A stretch of DNA of 64,000 bases from Rhodothermales bacterium (GTDB lineage: Bacteria; Bacteroidota; Rhodothermia; Rhodothermales; JANQRZ01): positions 1 through 64,000 of the forward strand of contig JBDUXZ010000034.1 in NCBI GenBank assembly GCA_039944855.1. The letters run 5' to 3'. Below are positions 49,157 through 57,068 of the stretch, piece after piece. The first letter of the stretch is position 1. Each line of letters begins with the position of its first letter. Position numbers and translations under genes: made by a program. Under the pieces are notes generated by a model. The model searched no databases and was not told the DNA's origin. It saw only the letters and a program-made list of their open reading frames with translations.

Positions 49157-50212
49157 TCAGTTCAGGTCGAACTCGACGTCGGTGTGCCCGTCGGCCTCGA
49201 CCTCCACGCGCCATTCCTGCGTGCCGAGCACGGGGTGGACGGCCCGGACGAGGTGCGATCCGACCGGGACGACGAGGTCGTGGCGGAGGTCGGAGTCGCG
49301 CGCGTGGAGGACGCCGTCGACGTAGACGGACCCCCACGGGCGGACGACGACGCGGAGCGTGCCGGTGAGGGGGACGAGGTCGGCGCGTGCGGTGGCGTGC
49401 CCGCCGGGAGCCACGACGACGCGTAGCGTGTGGGAGGCGTGGCCCGCGAGAGCCAGCGTGACGTCGTGCGCGCCGGGTTCGAGGTCGCGGAGCTGCAGCG
49501 GGGAGCGCCCCGCGAGGGCACCGTCGACGTAGACCTCGGCCCCGGCGGGCGCCGTGTCGATCTGCGCCGTACCGGTCAGCGGGTCGGGTTCCGTTTCAGG
49601 CATGCGCTCCGCGTCGCTCGGAGCAGTATCGGTCGGGGCGGTGTTGGTCGGGGTGGCGACAGCGAGGGGGGCGAGGGCGAAGGCCAGCGATGTTGCCTCG
49701 CCGGCTTGCACATAGACGAGGGTATCGCCGATCGCGTAGCCCTGCTTGCGAAGGACGAGCGCGTGCCACCCCGACGCCATCGTCTCGGTCCGGTACGGAG
49801 TGATGCCCTCGAAGGCTCCATCGACGTAAACGAGCGCGTCGCCCGGTTCCGACCGTACCTCCAACGCGGCGGGCGCGAGCGAGGCGGTGGGCGCGGGCGC
49901 GCCGCTCATCAGCGAAGCCCGTTCGTCATCGCTCAGGGGCACGAACGCCGGATCGGACGTCGAGGTGAGGAGGAGGAGCGCGCCCAGCACCGGAATGGAG
50001 ACGAGCAGGGCGAAGTAGAAAAGTGGCCCGTATGCTCGAAAAAACCCCACCTCGTTCCGGGGAGGGATCGGCACGGGGGGTGGGGCGAAGGCGGGCGGGC
50101 GCCGCGTCACCTGCCCCGGTTCGGGGGGCGGCCGATCCGCGGGGCGGGGCGAATCGCTCGACGGAGCCCACAGGACTCGCCCAGGTGTCGACGTTTTGCC
50201 GTCTGCATTCAT
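49157..50212 (-). CDS. Triple-PEGA membrane protein
   Basis: The 351-residue product starts at the ATG ending at 50212. A Pro-rich cytoplasmic segment of about 60 residues is followed by one membrane helix (FYFALLVSIPVLGALLLLTS) and three PEGA modules, each with a VYVDG turn: ALVYVDGAFEG, AEVYVDGALAG and SVYVDGVLHA. PEGA domains are small surface-exposed beta units, often found with Ser/Thr kinases, and probably bind partners at the envelope. The Pro-rich tail inside the cell might be a kinase-docking site. No kinase gene lies adjacent, which leaves the partner open. Confidence 0.75.
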   Translation of the reverse strand: MNADGKTSTPGRVLWAPSSDSPRPADRPPPEPGQVTRRPPAFAPPPVPIPPRNEVGFFRAYGPLFYFALLVSIPVLGALLLLTSTSDPAFVPLSDDERASLMSGAPAPTASLAPAALEVRSEPGDALVYVDGAFEGITPYRTETMASGWHALVLRKQGYAIGDTLVYVQAGEATSLAFALAPLAVATPTNTAPTDTAPSDAERMPETEPDPLTGTAQIDTAPAGAEVYVDGALAGRSPLQLRDLEPGAHDVTLALAGHASHTLRVVVAPGGHATARADLVPLTGTLRVVVRPWGSVYVDGVLHARDSDLRHDLVVPVGSHLVRAVHPVLGTQEWRVEVEADGHTDVEFDLN

Positions 50213-50390
50213 GCCGCGTAGAGTAGGACGCGCGGTCGCCTCCAGAGTCGACGTGACCCTGCCCCGGACCGCTGCCCCTCCCGTCGTCAAGGATTAGGCC
50301 GAAAGCCTGGGAACGTTGAACACCGTGCCGACGGGGAGCGATCACAGGATAACGCCGGTCGACTATCGCATGCCCGGCGCGTTGCCAGTT

Positions 50391-51311
50391 TCAGAGGCGG
50401 AAGCGCTCGCCGCCCGGCGCCGGCGCCCACGTCGCAGTGGGCTCGAACGTCTCCCAAAAGAGCCGCGAGAGGCGGCGGATGAGTTCGTACCCCGCGTTTT
50501 TAGGCTCGTAGCGCTCGTCGCTCTGGTCCTTCGTGATAACGGAGAACACGTAGGGCCCGCTGGGCGCGTGGACGTAGACCACCTCGCTGCGGGACTGCGA
50601 GACGGCGCCCTGCTTCGTCGCCGCCTGCACGCTCGGCGGGAGGGCAGACACGGCCTCGTCGTCGTAGAACGTCCGCGTCAGGAGCCGGTGCATCTCCTCG
50701 TCGGCGGCGGGGCTCACGGCCTCACCTTCGACGATGCGGCGGACGAGCTCGGCGATCTCGCGCGGCGTCGTCTGGCCCCAGCCGTAGCGCTCCCAGTCGG
50801 GGCGACGACCCGGCGTGCGGCTGTTGACGCGCGTGCCCTCGAAGCCGTGCGCGGCGAGCCAGGCGTTGATGGCTTCGCCGCCGCCGGCGAGCGTTTGCAG
50901 CCAGAGGCTCGCCGTGTTGTCGCTCGCCGAGAGCATGAGCTCGACGGCTTGGTGGAGCGGGACCGTGGCCCCGTCGCGAAGCTCGCCGAAGAGGTCGTCC
51001 TCGCTGTAGCGGAGCGAATCGCGGAAGACGAGGTCGTCGCCGTAGGACAGCGCGCTCCGCTCGATCCCGTCGAAGACGGCGACGAGGATGGGCACCTTGA
51101 CCATGCTCGCGGTGGGGAAGAGGGTGTCGGCGCGGACCGCCGCGGTCCGGCCCGACGGGAGGTGGCGAACGTAGACGCCGACCGTGCCGTCGAAGCCGTC
51201 GATCATGCGTTCGACGGCCGCCTGCAGCGCGGCGTCGGCGACGGGCTTGGATTGGGCGAGGGGAGCGGCCGAGGCAGCGAGCAGAGCGGCGAGTAGGGCG
51301 AGGAGGCGCAT
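50391..51311 (-). CDS. Class A beta-lactamase-like serine hydrolase
   Basis: A 306-residue exported protein with signal peptide (LLALLAALLAASAAPLAQ). The nucleophile motif SxxK is S69-MVK72 in PTASMVKVPIL, and SDN is present at 130-132 (SASDNTASLWL), both as in class A. The KTG box appears as KQG at 233-235. The omega loop with the deacylating ExxLN motif is not recognisable: the matching region reads SRTPGRRPDWERYGWG. It may therefore be slow at deacylation, that is, an enzyme with a different substrate or a penicillin-binding role, rather than a resistance enzyme. The start ending at 51311 is used for the signal peptide. It is divergent from the lysA-type gene. Confidence 0.75.
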   Translation of the reverse strand: MRLLALLAALLAASAAPLAQSKPVADAALQAAVERMIDGFDGTVGVYVRHLPSGRTAAVRADTLFPTASMVKVPILVAVFDGIERSALSYGDDLVFRDSLRYSEDDLFGELRDGATVPLHQAVELMLSASDNTASLWLQTLAGGGEAINAWLAAHGFEGTRVNSRTPGRRPDWERYGWGQTTPREIAELVRRIVEGEAVSPAADEEMHRLLTRTFYDDEAVSALPPSVQAATKQGAVSQSRSEVVYVHAPSGPYVFSVITKDQSDERYEPKNAGYELIRRLSRLFWETFEPTATWAPAPGGERFRL

Positions 51312-51456
51312 CGGGGGGAGGGGGTAGCGTTTCCGCAAGATCGCATGCGGCCGGCTCATTTCGGAAGCCCGATTCGTCGTCCACCGCGTCGGCGTCCTGC
51401 CTACCTTCGGTGCGCCGCGTCGAACCCGCCTCCGTCCTCTCACTCTCTCGCCTGTG

Positions 51457-53700
51457 ATGCGTTCTCACCCGTCCTCGTGGGTCGTCCTCCTCTTCCGAGA
51501 GCACAACGCCGATGATCTGTACGTTCGGGCCGAAGCCGTCCGAGCTGCGCGGGCCGAAGGGCACGGAGTCGTCTGCCTCGCCTCCCCCGCGCGGTCCATG
51601 CAGACAGGAGAGGAGGAGGCGCGAGCGCTAGAGCAGGCGCTCGGCGAAGCGGTCGTCTGGCACGGGGCTGGAGCGGCGTTCGATATCGAGCGATGGAAGG
51701 GGACGGATGCCGCCGTCCACGTTATCGGCGGCGAGGGGACCGCGGACGAAGGGGACGGTAGCGTCGCGGCGATGCTCGCCGCACGGCTCGACGCGGCGCG
51801 GCTGGAGGTGTGGGGCGCGCTGCCCGGCCTCTGCACGGCCGATCCCGACCTCGTCCCGTCTGCCCGGCTCCTTCGGCACCTCGGCTACGCCGACGCCCTC
51901 GCCCTCGCTGTTGCCGGCGTGTCCGACCTCGCGCCCGCTGCGCTCTCGACGGCCCGCGCGGCCCGCCTCCCGATTCGCTTCCGCTCGACGGCCCGTCCCG
52001 AAGCGGAGGGCACGACGGTATCCCACGCAGCGCCCGATGTCGGGGTCGGCGTCCTCGCCCTCATCATGCAGCCGGAGACGACACTCGTGACGGTCGCAGC
52101 GCCGGAGCACGCGCCGTCGGCCCGATTCCTCGCGGAGGTGTTCGCCGCGTTCGCGCGCCACGGACTAGCCGCAACGCTCAGCGTGCAGGCGGGCGCGCAC
52201 ATCGCCCTCGTCTGCGACGCCGGCGCGTATGGCGAGGTCGCTGGAGCATTGTTGGCGGACCTCGGCGCCCTCGGCGAGGTCGTGGTGCGGGACGGCTGCG
52301 CTACGGTTCGGCTCGTGGGGCGGAGGCTCGACGCCGGGCTCCCCGACGTCGCCGCCGCCGTAGACGTGCTCGATGGGCACCCGGTCCACCTCGTCGGTCG
52401 GTCGGACGGCGGGCTCGCGGTCGTCGTCGACGCGGGGCAGGCGGAGCGGGTCACGCGCGAACTCCACGCCGCCCTCTTCGGAGCCGTCAGCGAAGGCGCC
52501 GTCTTCGGCCCGACGCTCGGCGACGTGATGGGGCGGAGCGAGCAGGTGCCGGGGCGCGGGGTCTGGTGGCGGGAGCGGCGGGGCGATCTGCTGGCGCTCG
52601 CGGAGCGCGGGACGCCGCGCTACGCCTACGACGCCGCGACGATGCGGTCGGCGGCGCGGACGCTCCTCGCGCTGGAGCCCGTCGACCGCGTGCTCTACGC
52701 GCTCAAAGCGAACCCGCATCCGGGCGTGCTCCGCGTGCTGCGGGACGCGGGCGTCGCCTTCGAGTGCGTATCCCTCGCCGAAGTCGAGCGCGTGTTCGAC
52801 CTCTTCCCCGACCACGCCCCGGAGCGCGTGCTGTTCACGCCCAACTTCGCGCCGCGCGCCGAGTACGAGCGGGCCTTCGCCCTCGGCGTGACCGTCACCG
52901 TCGACAACGCCTTCGTGCTCGACGCGTGGCCGGACGTGTTCGCCGGGCGCACCGCCTTCGTCCGCGTGGACCCCGGCGAGGGGCGAGGGCACCACGCCCA
53001 CGTCCGCACGGCGGGGACGCGCTCGAAGTTCGGCGTCGGCGGCGACGGGGTGGAGGCGGTCGCCGCGCGCGCCGCCGACCTCGGGCTCCGTGTGGTCGGG
53101 CTCCACGCCCACCTCGGCAGCGGCATCACCGACACCGCGACGTGGGCCGAGACCGCCGACGCCCTCGCCGGCTACCTCCCGCTCTTCCCCGACGTCCGCG
53201 TGCTCGACCTCGGCGGCGGGCTCGGCGTGCCGACGCTCCCCACCGAGCCCGTCTTCGACGTAGCGGCGGCGGCGGAACCGCTCGCCGCGTTCAAGGCGGC
53301 GCACCCCGGCCTCGCGCTGTGGCTGGAGCCCGGCCGCTTCCTCGTCGCCGAGGCGGGCGTGCTGCTCGCCCGCGTCACGCAGCTCAAAGAGAAGGCCGGC
53401 GTCCGGTTTGTCGGCGTCGACGCAGGGATGAACGCGCTCGTCCGCCCGACGCTCTACGGGGCGTACCACGAGATCGTCAACCTCTCGCGGCTCGACGCGG
53501 AGCCGGCGTGGACGGCCGAAGTCGTCGGGCCGATCTGCGAGAGCGGCGACGTGCTCGGCCACGCCCGCCGCCTGCCCGTAACCGCCGAAGGCGACGTCGT
53601 GCTCGTCGCGACGGCGGGGGCGTACGGCCGGGCGATGGCGTCGACGTACAACCTTCGTCCGCTACCCGAGGAAGTGGTTTTAGAGAGGGTAGATTATTAA
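51457..53700 (+). CDS. lysA: Fused aspartate kinase-like and diaminopimelate decarboxylase
   Basis: The 747-residue protein combines an aspartokinase-like N-terminal part (about 1-330) with a PLP-dependent diaminopimelate decarboxylase (about 390-745). The decarboxylase makes lysine from meso-diaminopimelate and is intact: K417 in LYALKANPHPG binds PLP, with GLHAHLGSGI, LDLGGGLGVP, WLEPGRFLV and the CESGDVLG block. Bifunctional proteins of this layout are known from Xanthomonas and relatives. In the kinase part, however, the usual start KFGGTSV is replaced by LLFREHNADD, losing the ATP-binding Lys and Gly residues, while the ACT-like region (about 205-325) is kept. So the N-terminal half may be an inactive sensor for lysine or threonine. 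ATG 51457 follows an in-frame GTG at 51454. Confidence 0.85.
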   Translation: MRSHPSSWVVLLFREHNADDLYVRAEAVRAARAEGHGVVCLASPARSMQTGEEEARALEQALGEAVVWHGAGAAFDIERWKGTDAAVHVIGGEGTADEGDGSVAAMLAARLDAARLEVWGALPGLCTADPDLVPSARLLRHLGYADALALAVAGVSDLAPAALSTARAARLPIRFRSTARPEAEGTTVSHAAPDVGVGVLALIMQPETTLVTVAAPEHAPSARFLAEVFAAFARHGLAATLSVQAGAHIALVCDAGAYGEVAGALLADLGALGEVVVRDGCATVRLVGRRLDAGLPDVAAAVDVLDGHPVHLVGRSDGGLAVVVDAGQAERVTRELHAALFGAVSEGAVFGPTLGDVMGRSEQVPGRGVWWRERRGDLLALAERGTPRYAYDAATMRSAARTLLALEPVDRVLYALKANPHPGVLRVLRDAGVAFECVSLAEVERVFDLFPDHAPERVLFTPNFAPRAEYERAFALGVTVTVDNAFVLDAWPDVFAGRTAFVRVDPGEGRGHHAHVRTAGTRSKFGVGGDGVEAVAARAADLGLRVVGLHAHLGSGITDTATWAETADALAGYLPLFPDVRVLDLGGGLGVPTLPTEPVFDVAAAAEPLAAFKAAHPGLALWLEPGRFLVAEAGVLLARVTQLKEKAGVRFVGVDAGMNALVRPTLYGAYHEIVNLSRLDAEPAWTAEVVGPICESGDVLGHARRLPVTAEGDVVLVATAGAYGRAMASTYNLRPLPEEVVLERVDY

Positions 53701-53752
53701 AGACGTAGCGACGGGGCCGGGCGGATAGAAAGGGGCGTGCCTGCAAAAACCC

Positions 53753-53783
53753 TTTGCAATAGTTCGTGGCGCCTTCTACATTC
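53753..53783 (+). promoter_or_regulatory. Bacteroidota-type promoter candidate for the TonB receptor operon
   Basis: TTTG at 53753-53756 and TACATTC at 53777-53783 are separated by 20 bases, close to the consensus TTTG-N19-21-TAnnTTTG. It leaves a leader of roughly 100 bp before the ATG at 53894. Confidence 0.45.
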
Positions 53784-53893
53784 CCGGTCGGGACCAGCCG
53801 CTCGGGACCGGAGGTGTACCGCGCGCCGCGTCTCGGCCCCGCGCGTATCGTGTGATGACCCGCCCACCAACTCCTCCCGGCGAGGGGATCCCT

Positions 53894-56800
53894 ATGCAGA
53901 CTGCTACACTCCGCGTATTCCTGCTCCTCCTCCTCACCGCCCCGGCCGCCTGGGCGCAGAGCGGGAAGATCTCCGGCCAGGTCACCGATGCCGCGTCGGG
54001 CGAAGCGCTTCCGGGCGTAAACGTCGTCATCGACGGCACCACGCGCGGCGCGATGACCGACGGCGACGGCTTCTACAGCATTCTCAACGTCGGGCCCGGC
54101 CAGTACGCCCTCCGCTTCTCGTTCCTCGGCTACGCGACGCAGATCGTCGAGGACGTCGACGTCAACATCGAGGAGACGACGACGATCGACGTGGCCCTGC
54201 AGGACGAAGCCCTCGGGCTCGACGAAGTCGTCGTCCGCGCCGAGCGGCCCGTCGTCCAGCCCGACGTCTCGAACAGCCGTCTCAACGTGAGCGCGGCCGA
54301 GCTCCAGAGCCTGCCCGCCCCGACGATCGAGTCGATCGTCACGCTGCAACCGGGCATCCAAGACGGGTTCGTCGTGCGCGGCAGCCCGGCGAGCCAGCTC
54401 TCGTTCATGGTCAACGGCTTCCTCCTCCGCAACGAGCGCGACAACAGCCCGCTCACGCAGACGCCCGTCTCGGCCGTCGAAGAGATCCAGGTGCAGACGG
54501 GCGGGTTCAACGCCGAGTACGGCAACGTCCGCTCCGGCGTCGTCAACGTCGTCACGAAGGAGGGGCGCGAGGACCGCTACGAGGCGACGGCGATCCTCCG
54601 CTACAGCCCGGCGGCGCAGAAGAACTTCGGCCCGCTCGCGAATGACCTCGACTCGTACTGGGTCCGCCCCTACGTCGACCCGGAGGTGGCCTTCGTCGGG
54701 ACCGACGCGTGGGACGCCGCGACGCAGGCGCAGTACCCCCGCTTCGAAGGCTGGATCGCCTTCGCCGAAGGGTTGCTCTCCGACCCCGATCCGACGAACG
54801 ACCTCACGCCCGAGGCGGCCCAGCAAGCGTTCCTCTACCAGCACCGGAAGTCGCTCGAAATCACGGAGCCGGACTACGACGTGGACATCGGCCTCGGCGG
54901 GCCGGTCCCCGGCATCAGCCAGCAACTCGGCGGGCTCCGCTTTTACGGATCGTACCGCCAGACCAACGACCAGTACCTGATCCCGCTCAACACCGACAGC
55001 TTCGTGGAGCGGACCGGGCACCTCAAGGTGACCTCGAACGTCGCCTCCGGCATGAAGCTGAGCGTCGAAGGGCGTCTCGGCAATCAGGAAGGGACCACAG
55101 CGAGCCGCTCCGGCGGCACCGGAATCTTCCAGTCCGCGAGCGGCGTCGCGGACCAACTCAGCCCAGTGACGGGGTCGGGCGTCGGCTTCATCGACGCGCG
55201 CATCTTCGCGACGGACTACTGGAACCCCACGAACGTCCAGTACAACCAGGTCGGGCTCACCTTCACGCACGCCGTCAACAACTCGACGTTCTACCAGGCG
55301 AAGCTGAACCGGTTGGGCTTCAACTACGAGACGTTCCTCGGCCGCGCTCGCGACACCACGGACGTCGTGTTCTTCGGCGGCGTCGGGTTCGACGAAGCGC
55401 CCTTCGGCTTCGATCCGCGCACACAGGCCATCTCCATCGGGGACCTGCGGACGAGCGTCGGCTTCAGCAACGGGCGCGACACGAGCGAGGTGACGACGTA
55501 CAACCTCCAACTCGACCTCACGAGCCAGATCACCCCGGCCTTCGAGGTGAAGACGGGGCTCGAATACAACATCACCGACCAGGACATCCGCTACGGCCGG
55601 TTCGACGAGTTCCTGCCTTCGGCCAACGCCAACTTCGCGTGGCAGCGGACGCCGGCGCGCGGCGCGCTCTACGGCCAGGGGAAGCTGACGTTCAAGGGGA
55701 TGGTCGCGAATCTCGGCCTGCGCGGGGAGTACTTCCACGCCGGCGGCGATTTCTACGACTTCAGCCAGTTCGATCCGGCGTTCGGCGGGCAGGCGGGCAA
55801 CCCGATCGACGGGCTCGACACCCTCCTCACCCAGGAGCCGACGAAGCGGATCGTCACGCTCAGCCCGCGCCTCGGCGTGTCGTTCCCGGTGACGGCCGTG
55901 AGCAAGCTCTTCGTGAACTACGGCCACTTCCGCTCGCTCCCGCAGCCGACGAACGTCTTCCTCTTCGGCTACGAAACCGAGAGCGGGCGGATCAGCTCGG
56001 TCCCGAACCCGAACAACCCGCTGCCGAAGACGGTCGCTTACGAGCTCGGCTACGAGCAGTCGTTCTTCGAGCAGTTCCTCGTGCGCGTCGCCGGCTACTA
56101 CAAGGACGTCACGTTCGAGCCGCAGCGCGTCGAGTACATCAGCCGGGACGGTCGGGCTAGGTACTTCCTGAGCGAGCCCACCGGCTACGCCGACACGCGC
56201 GGGTTCGAGTTCACGGTCAAGCGGGACCGGGGGCGCTGGGTGCAGGGCTTCTTCAACTACACCTACATGGTGGACTCCGACGGGTACTTCGGTTTCGACA
56301 CGATCGACGAGAACACGACGGAACAGACGACGCGCGAGAACGACAATGCGGCGCGTCGCGACGCGCAGAACCGCCCGGTACCTCGGCCCTTCGCCCGCCT
56401 CAACCTCGACTTCTTCACGCCCGACGACTTCGGCCCGCGCTACAGCGGATTCCGCCCGCTCGCCGGCTGGCGCGTGAGCATGGTCGGGCAGTGGCGGGAC
56501 GGGGGGGACGTGACGTGGGCCGGCGGCGGCACCAGGCCCGGCGTCCTCAACAACGTCGACGTCAAGGACCCGTGGCGGCTGGACCTCCGCTTCGCCCGCA
56601 CGTTCGACCTCCGCGGACGCGAACTGACCTTCTTCGCGGACATCTTCAATCTGACGAACCGGCGGCAGTTCTCCGCAGCCGGGTTCGTCGACGGCGTGGA
56701 CCGCGATGCGTATCTCGCCTCGCTCCACCTCCCTGAGTCGGACGACTACCCCAACATCGTGGGCGACGACAACTACGGTACGGTCCGCCCCGACGACGTG

Positions 56801-57061
56801 GCTTACGTCCCGACCATGCGGTGCGAGGTCCGTGCCGAGGACTGCATCAGCCTGACGACCGACATGCCCGCGAACGCGCTCTATTTCGAGGCGAGCACGG
56901 GCACGTACCTCACGTATCAGGACGGCGCCTTCGCCCCGGCCGACCAGAGCTTCGTCAACCGCGTGCTCGACGACAAGGCGTACATCGATATGCCCAACCA
57001 GAATTTCCTCACGTTCCTGGGCCCGCGGGACGTGTTCTTCGGCATCCGCCTGAAACTGTAG
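53894..57061 (+). CDS. TonB-dependent receptor with carboxypeptidase-regulatory domain
   Basis: The 1,055-residue outer-membrane receptor has a signal peptide (LRVFLLLLLTAPAAWAQ), a CarboxypepD_reg-like domain (about 20-100: SGKISGQVTDAASGEALPGVNVVIDGTTRGAMTDGDGFYSI), a plug (about 110-235: PTIESIVTLQPGIQDGFVVRG to SGVVNVVTKEG) and a long beta-barrel. The end, DVFFGIRLKL, finishes in an aromatic-rich strand as usual for barrels. This is the SusC-like layout typical of Bacteroidota relatives. No SusD gene is next to it; instead an FN3-type secreted protein and a PorV-like protein follow, so it probably belongs to a different surface-assembly or uptake system. The ligand is unknown. A Bacteroidota-like promoter lies upstream. 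Confidence 0.9.
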   Translation: MQTATLRVFLLLLLTAPAAWAQSGKISGQVTDAASGEALPGVNVVIDGTTRGAMTDGDGFYSILNVGPGQYALRFSFLGYATQIVEDVDVNIEETTTIDVALQDEALGLDEVVVRAERPVVQPDVSNSRLNVSAAELQSLPAPTIESIVTLQPGIQDGFVVRGSPASQLSFMVNGFLLRNERDNSPLTQTPVSAVEEIQVQTGGFNAEYGNVRSGVVNVVTKEGREDRYEATAILRYSPAAQKNFGPLANDLDSYWVRPYVDPEVAFVGTDAWDAATQAQYPRFEGWIAFAEGLLSDPDPTNDLTPEAAQQAFLYQHRKSLEITEPDYDVDIGLGGPVPGISQQLGGLRFYGSYRQTNDQYLIPLNTDSFVERTGHLKVTSNVASGMKLSVEGRLGNQEGTTASRSGGTGIFQSASGVADQLSPVTGSGVGFIDARIFATDYWNPTNVQYNQVGLTFTHAVNNSTFYQAKLNRLGFNYETFLGRARDTTDVVFFGGVGFDEAPFGFDPRTQAISIGDLRTSVGFSNGRDTSEVTTYNLQLDLTSQITPAFEVKTGLEYNITDQDIRYGRFDEFLPSANANFAWQRTPARGALYGQGKLTFKGMVANLGLRGEYFHAGGDFYDFSQFDPAFGGQAGNPIDGLDTLLTQEPTKRIVTLSPRLGVSFPVTAVSKLFVNYGHFRSLPQPTNVFLFGYETESGRISSVPNPNNPLPKTVAYELGYEQSFFEQFLVRVAGYYKDVTFEPQRVEYISRDGRARYFLSEPTGYADTRGFEFTVKRDRGRWVQGFFNYTYMVDSDGYFGFDTIDENTTEQTTRENDNAARRDAQNRPVPRPFARLNLDFFTPDDFGPRYSGFRPLAGWRVSMVGQWRDGGDVTWAGGGTRPGVLNNVDVKDPWRLDLRFARTFDLRGRELTFFADIFNLTNRRQFSAAGFVDGVDRDAYLASLHLPESDDYPNIVGDDNYGTVRPDDVAYVPTMRCEVRAEDCISLTTDMPANALYFEASTGTYLTYQDGAFAPADQSFVNRVLDDKAYIDMPNQNFLTFLGPRDVFFGIRLKL

Positions 57062-57068
57062 CCGCCGT

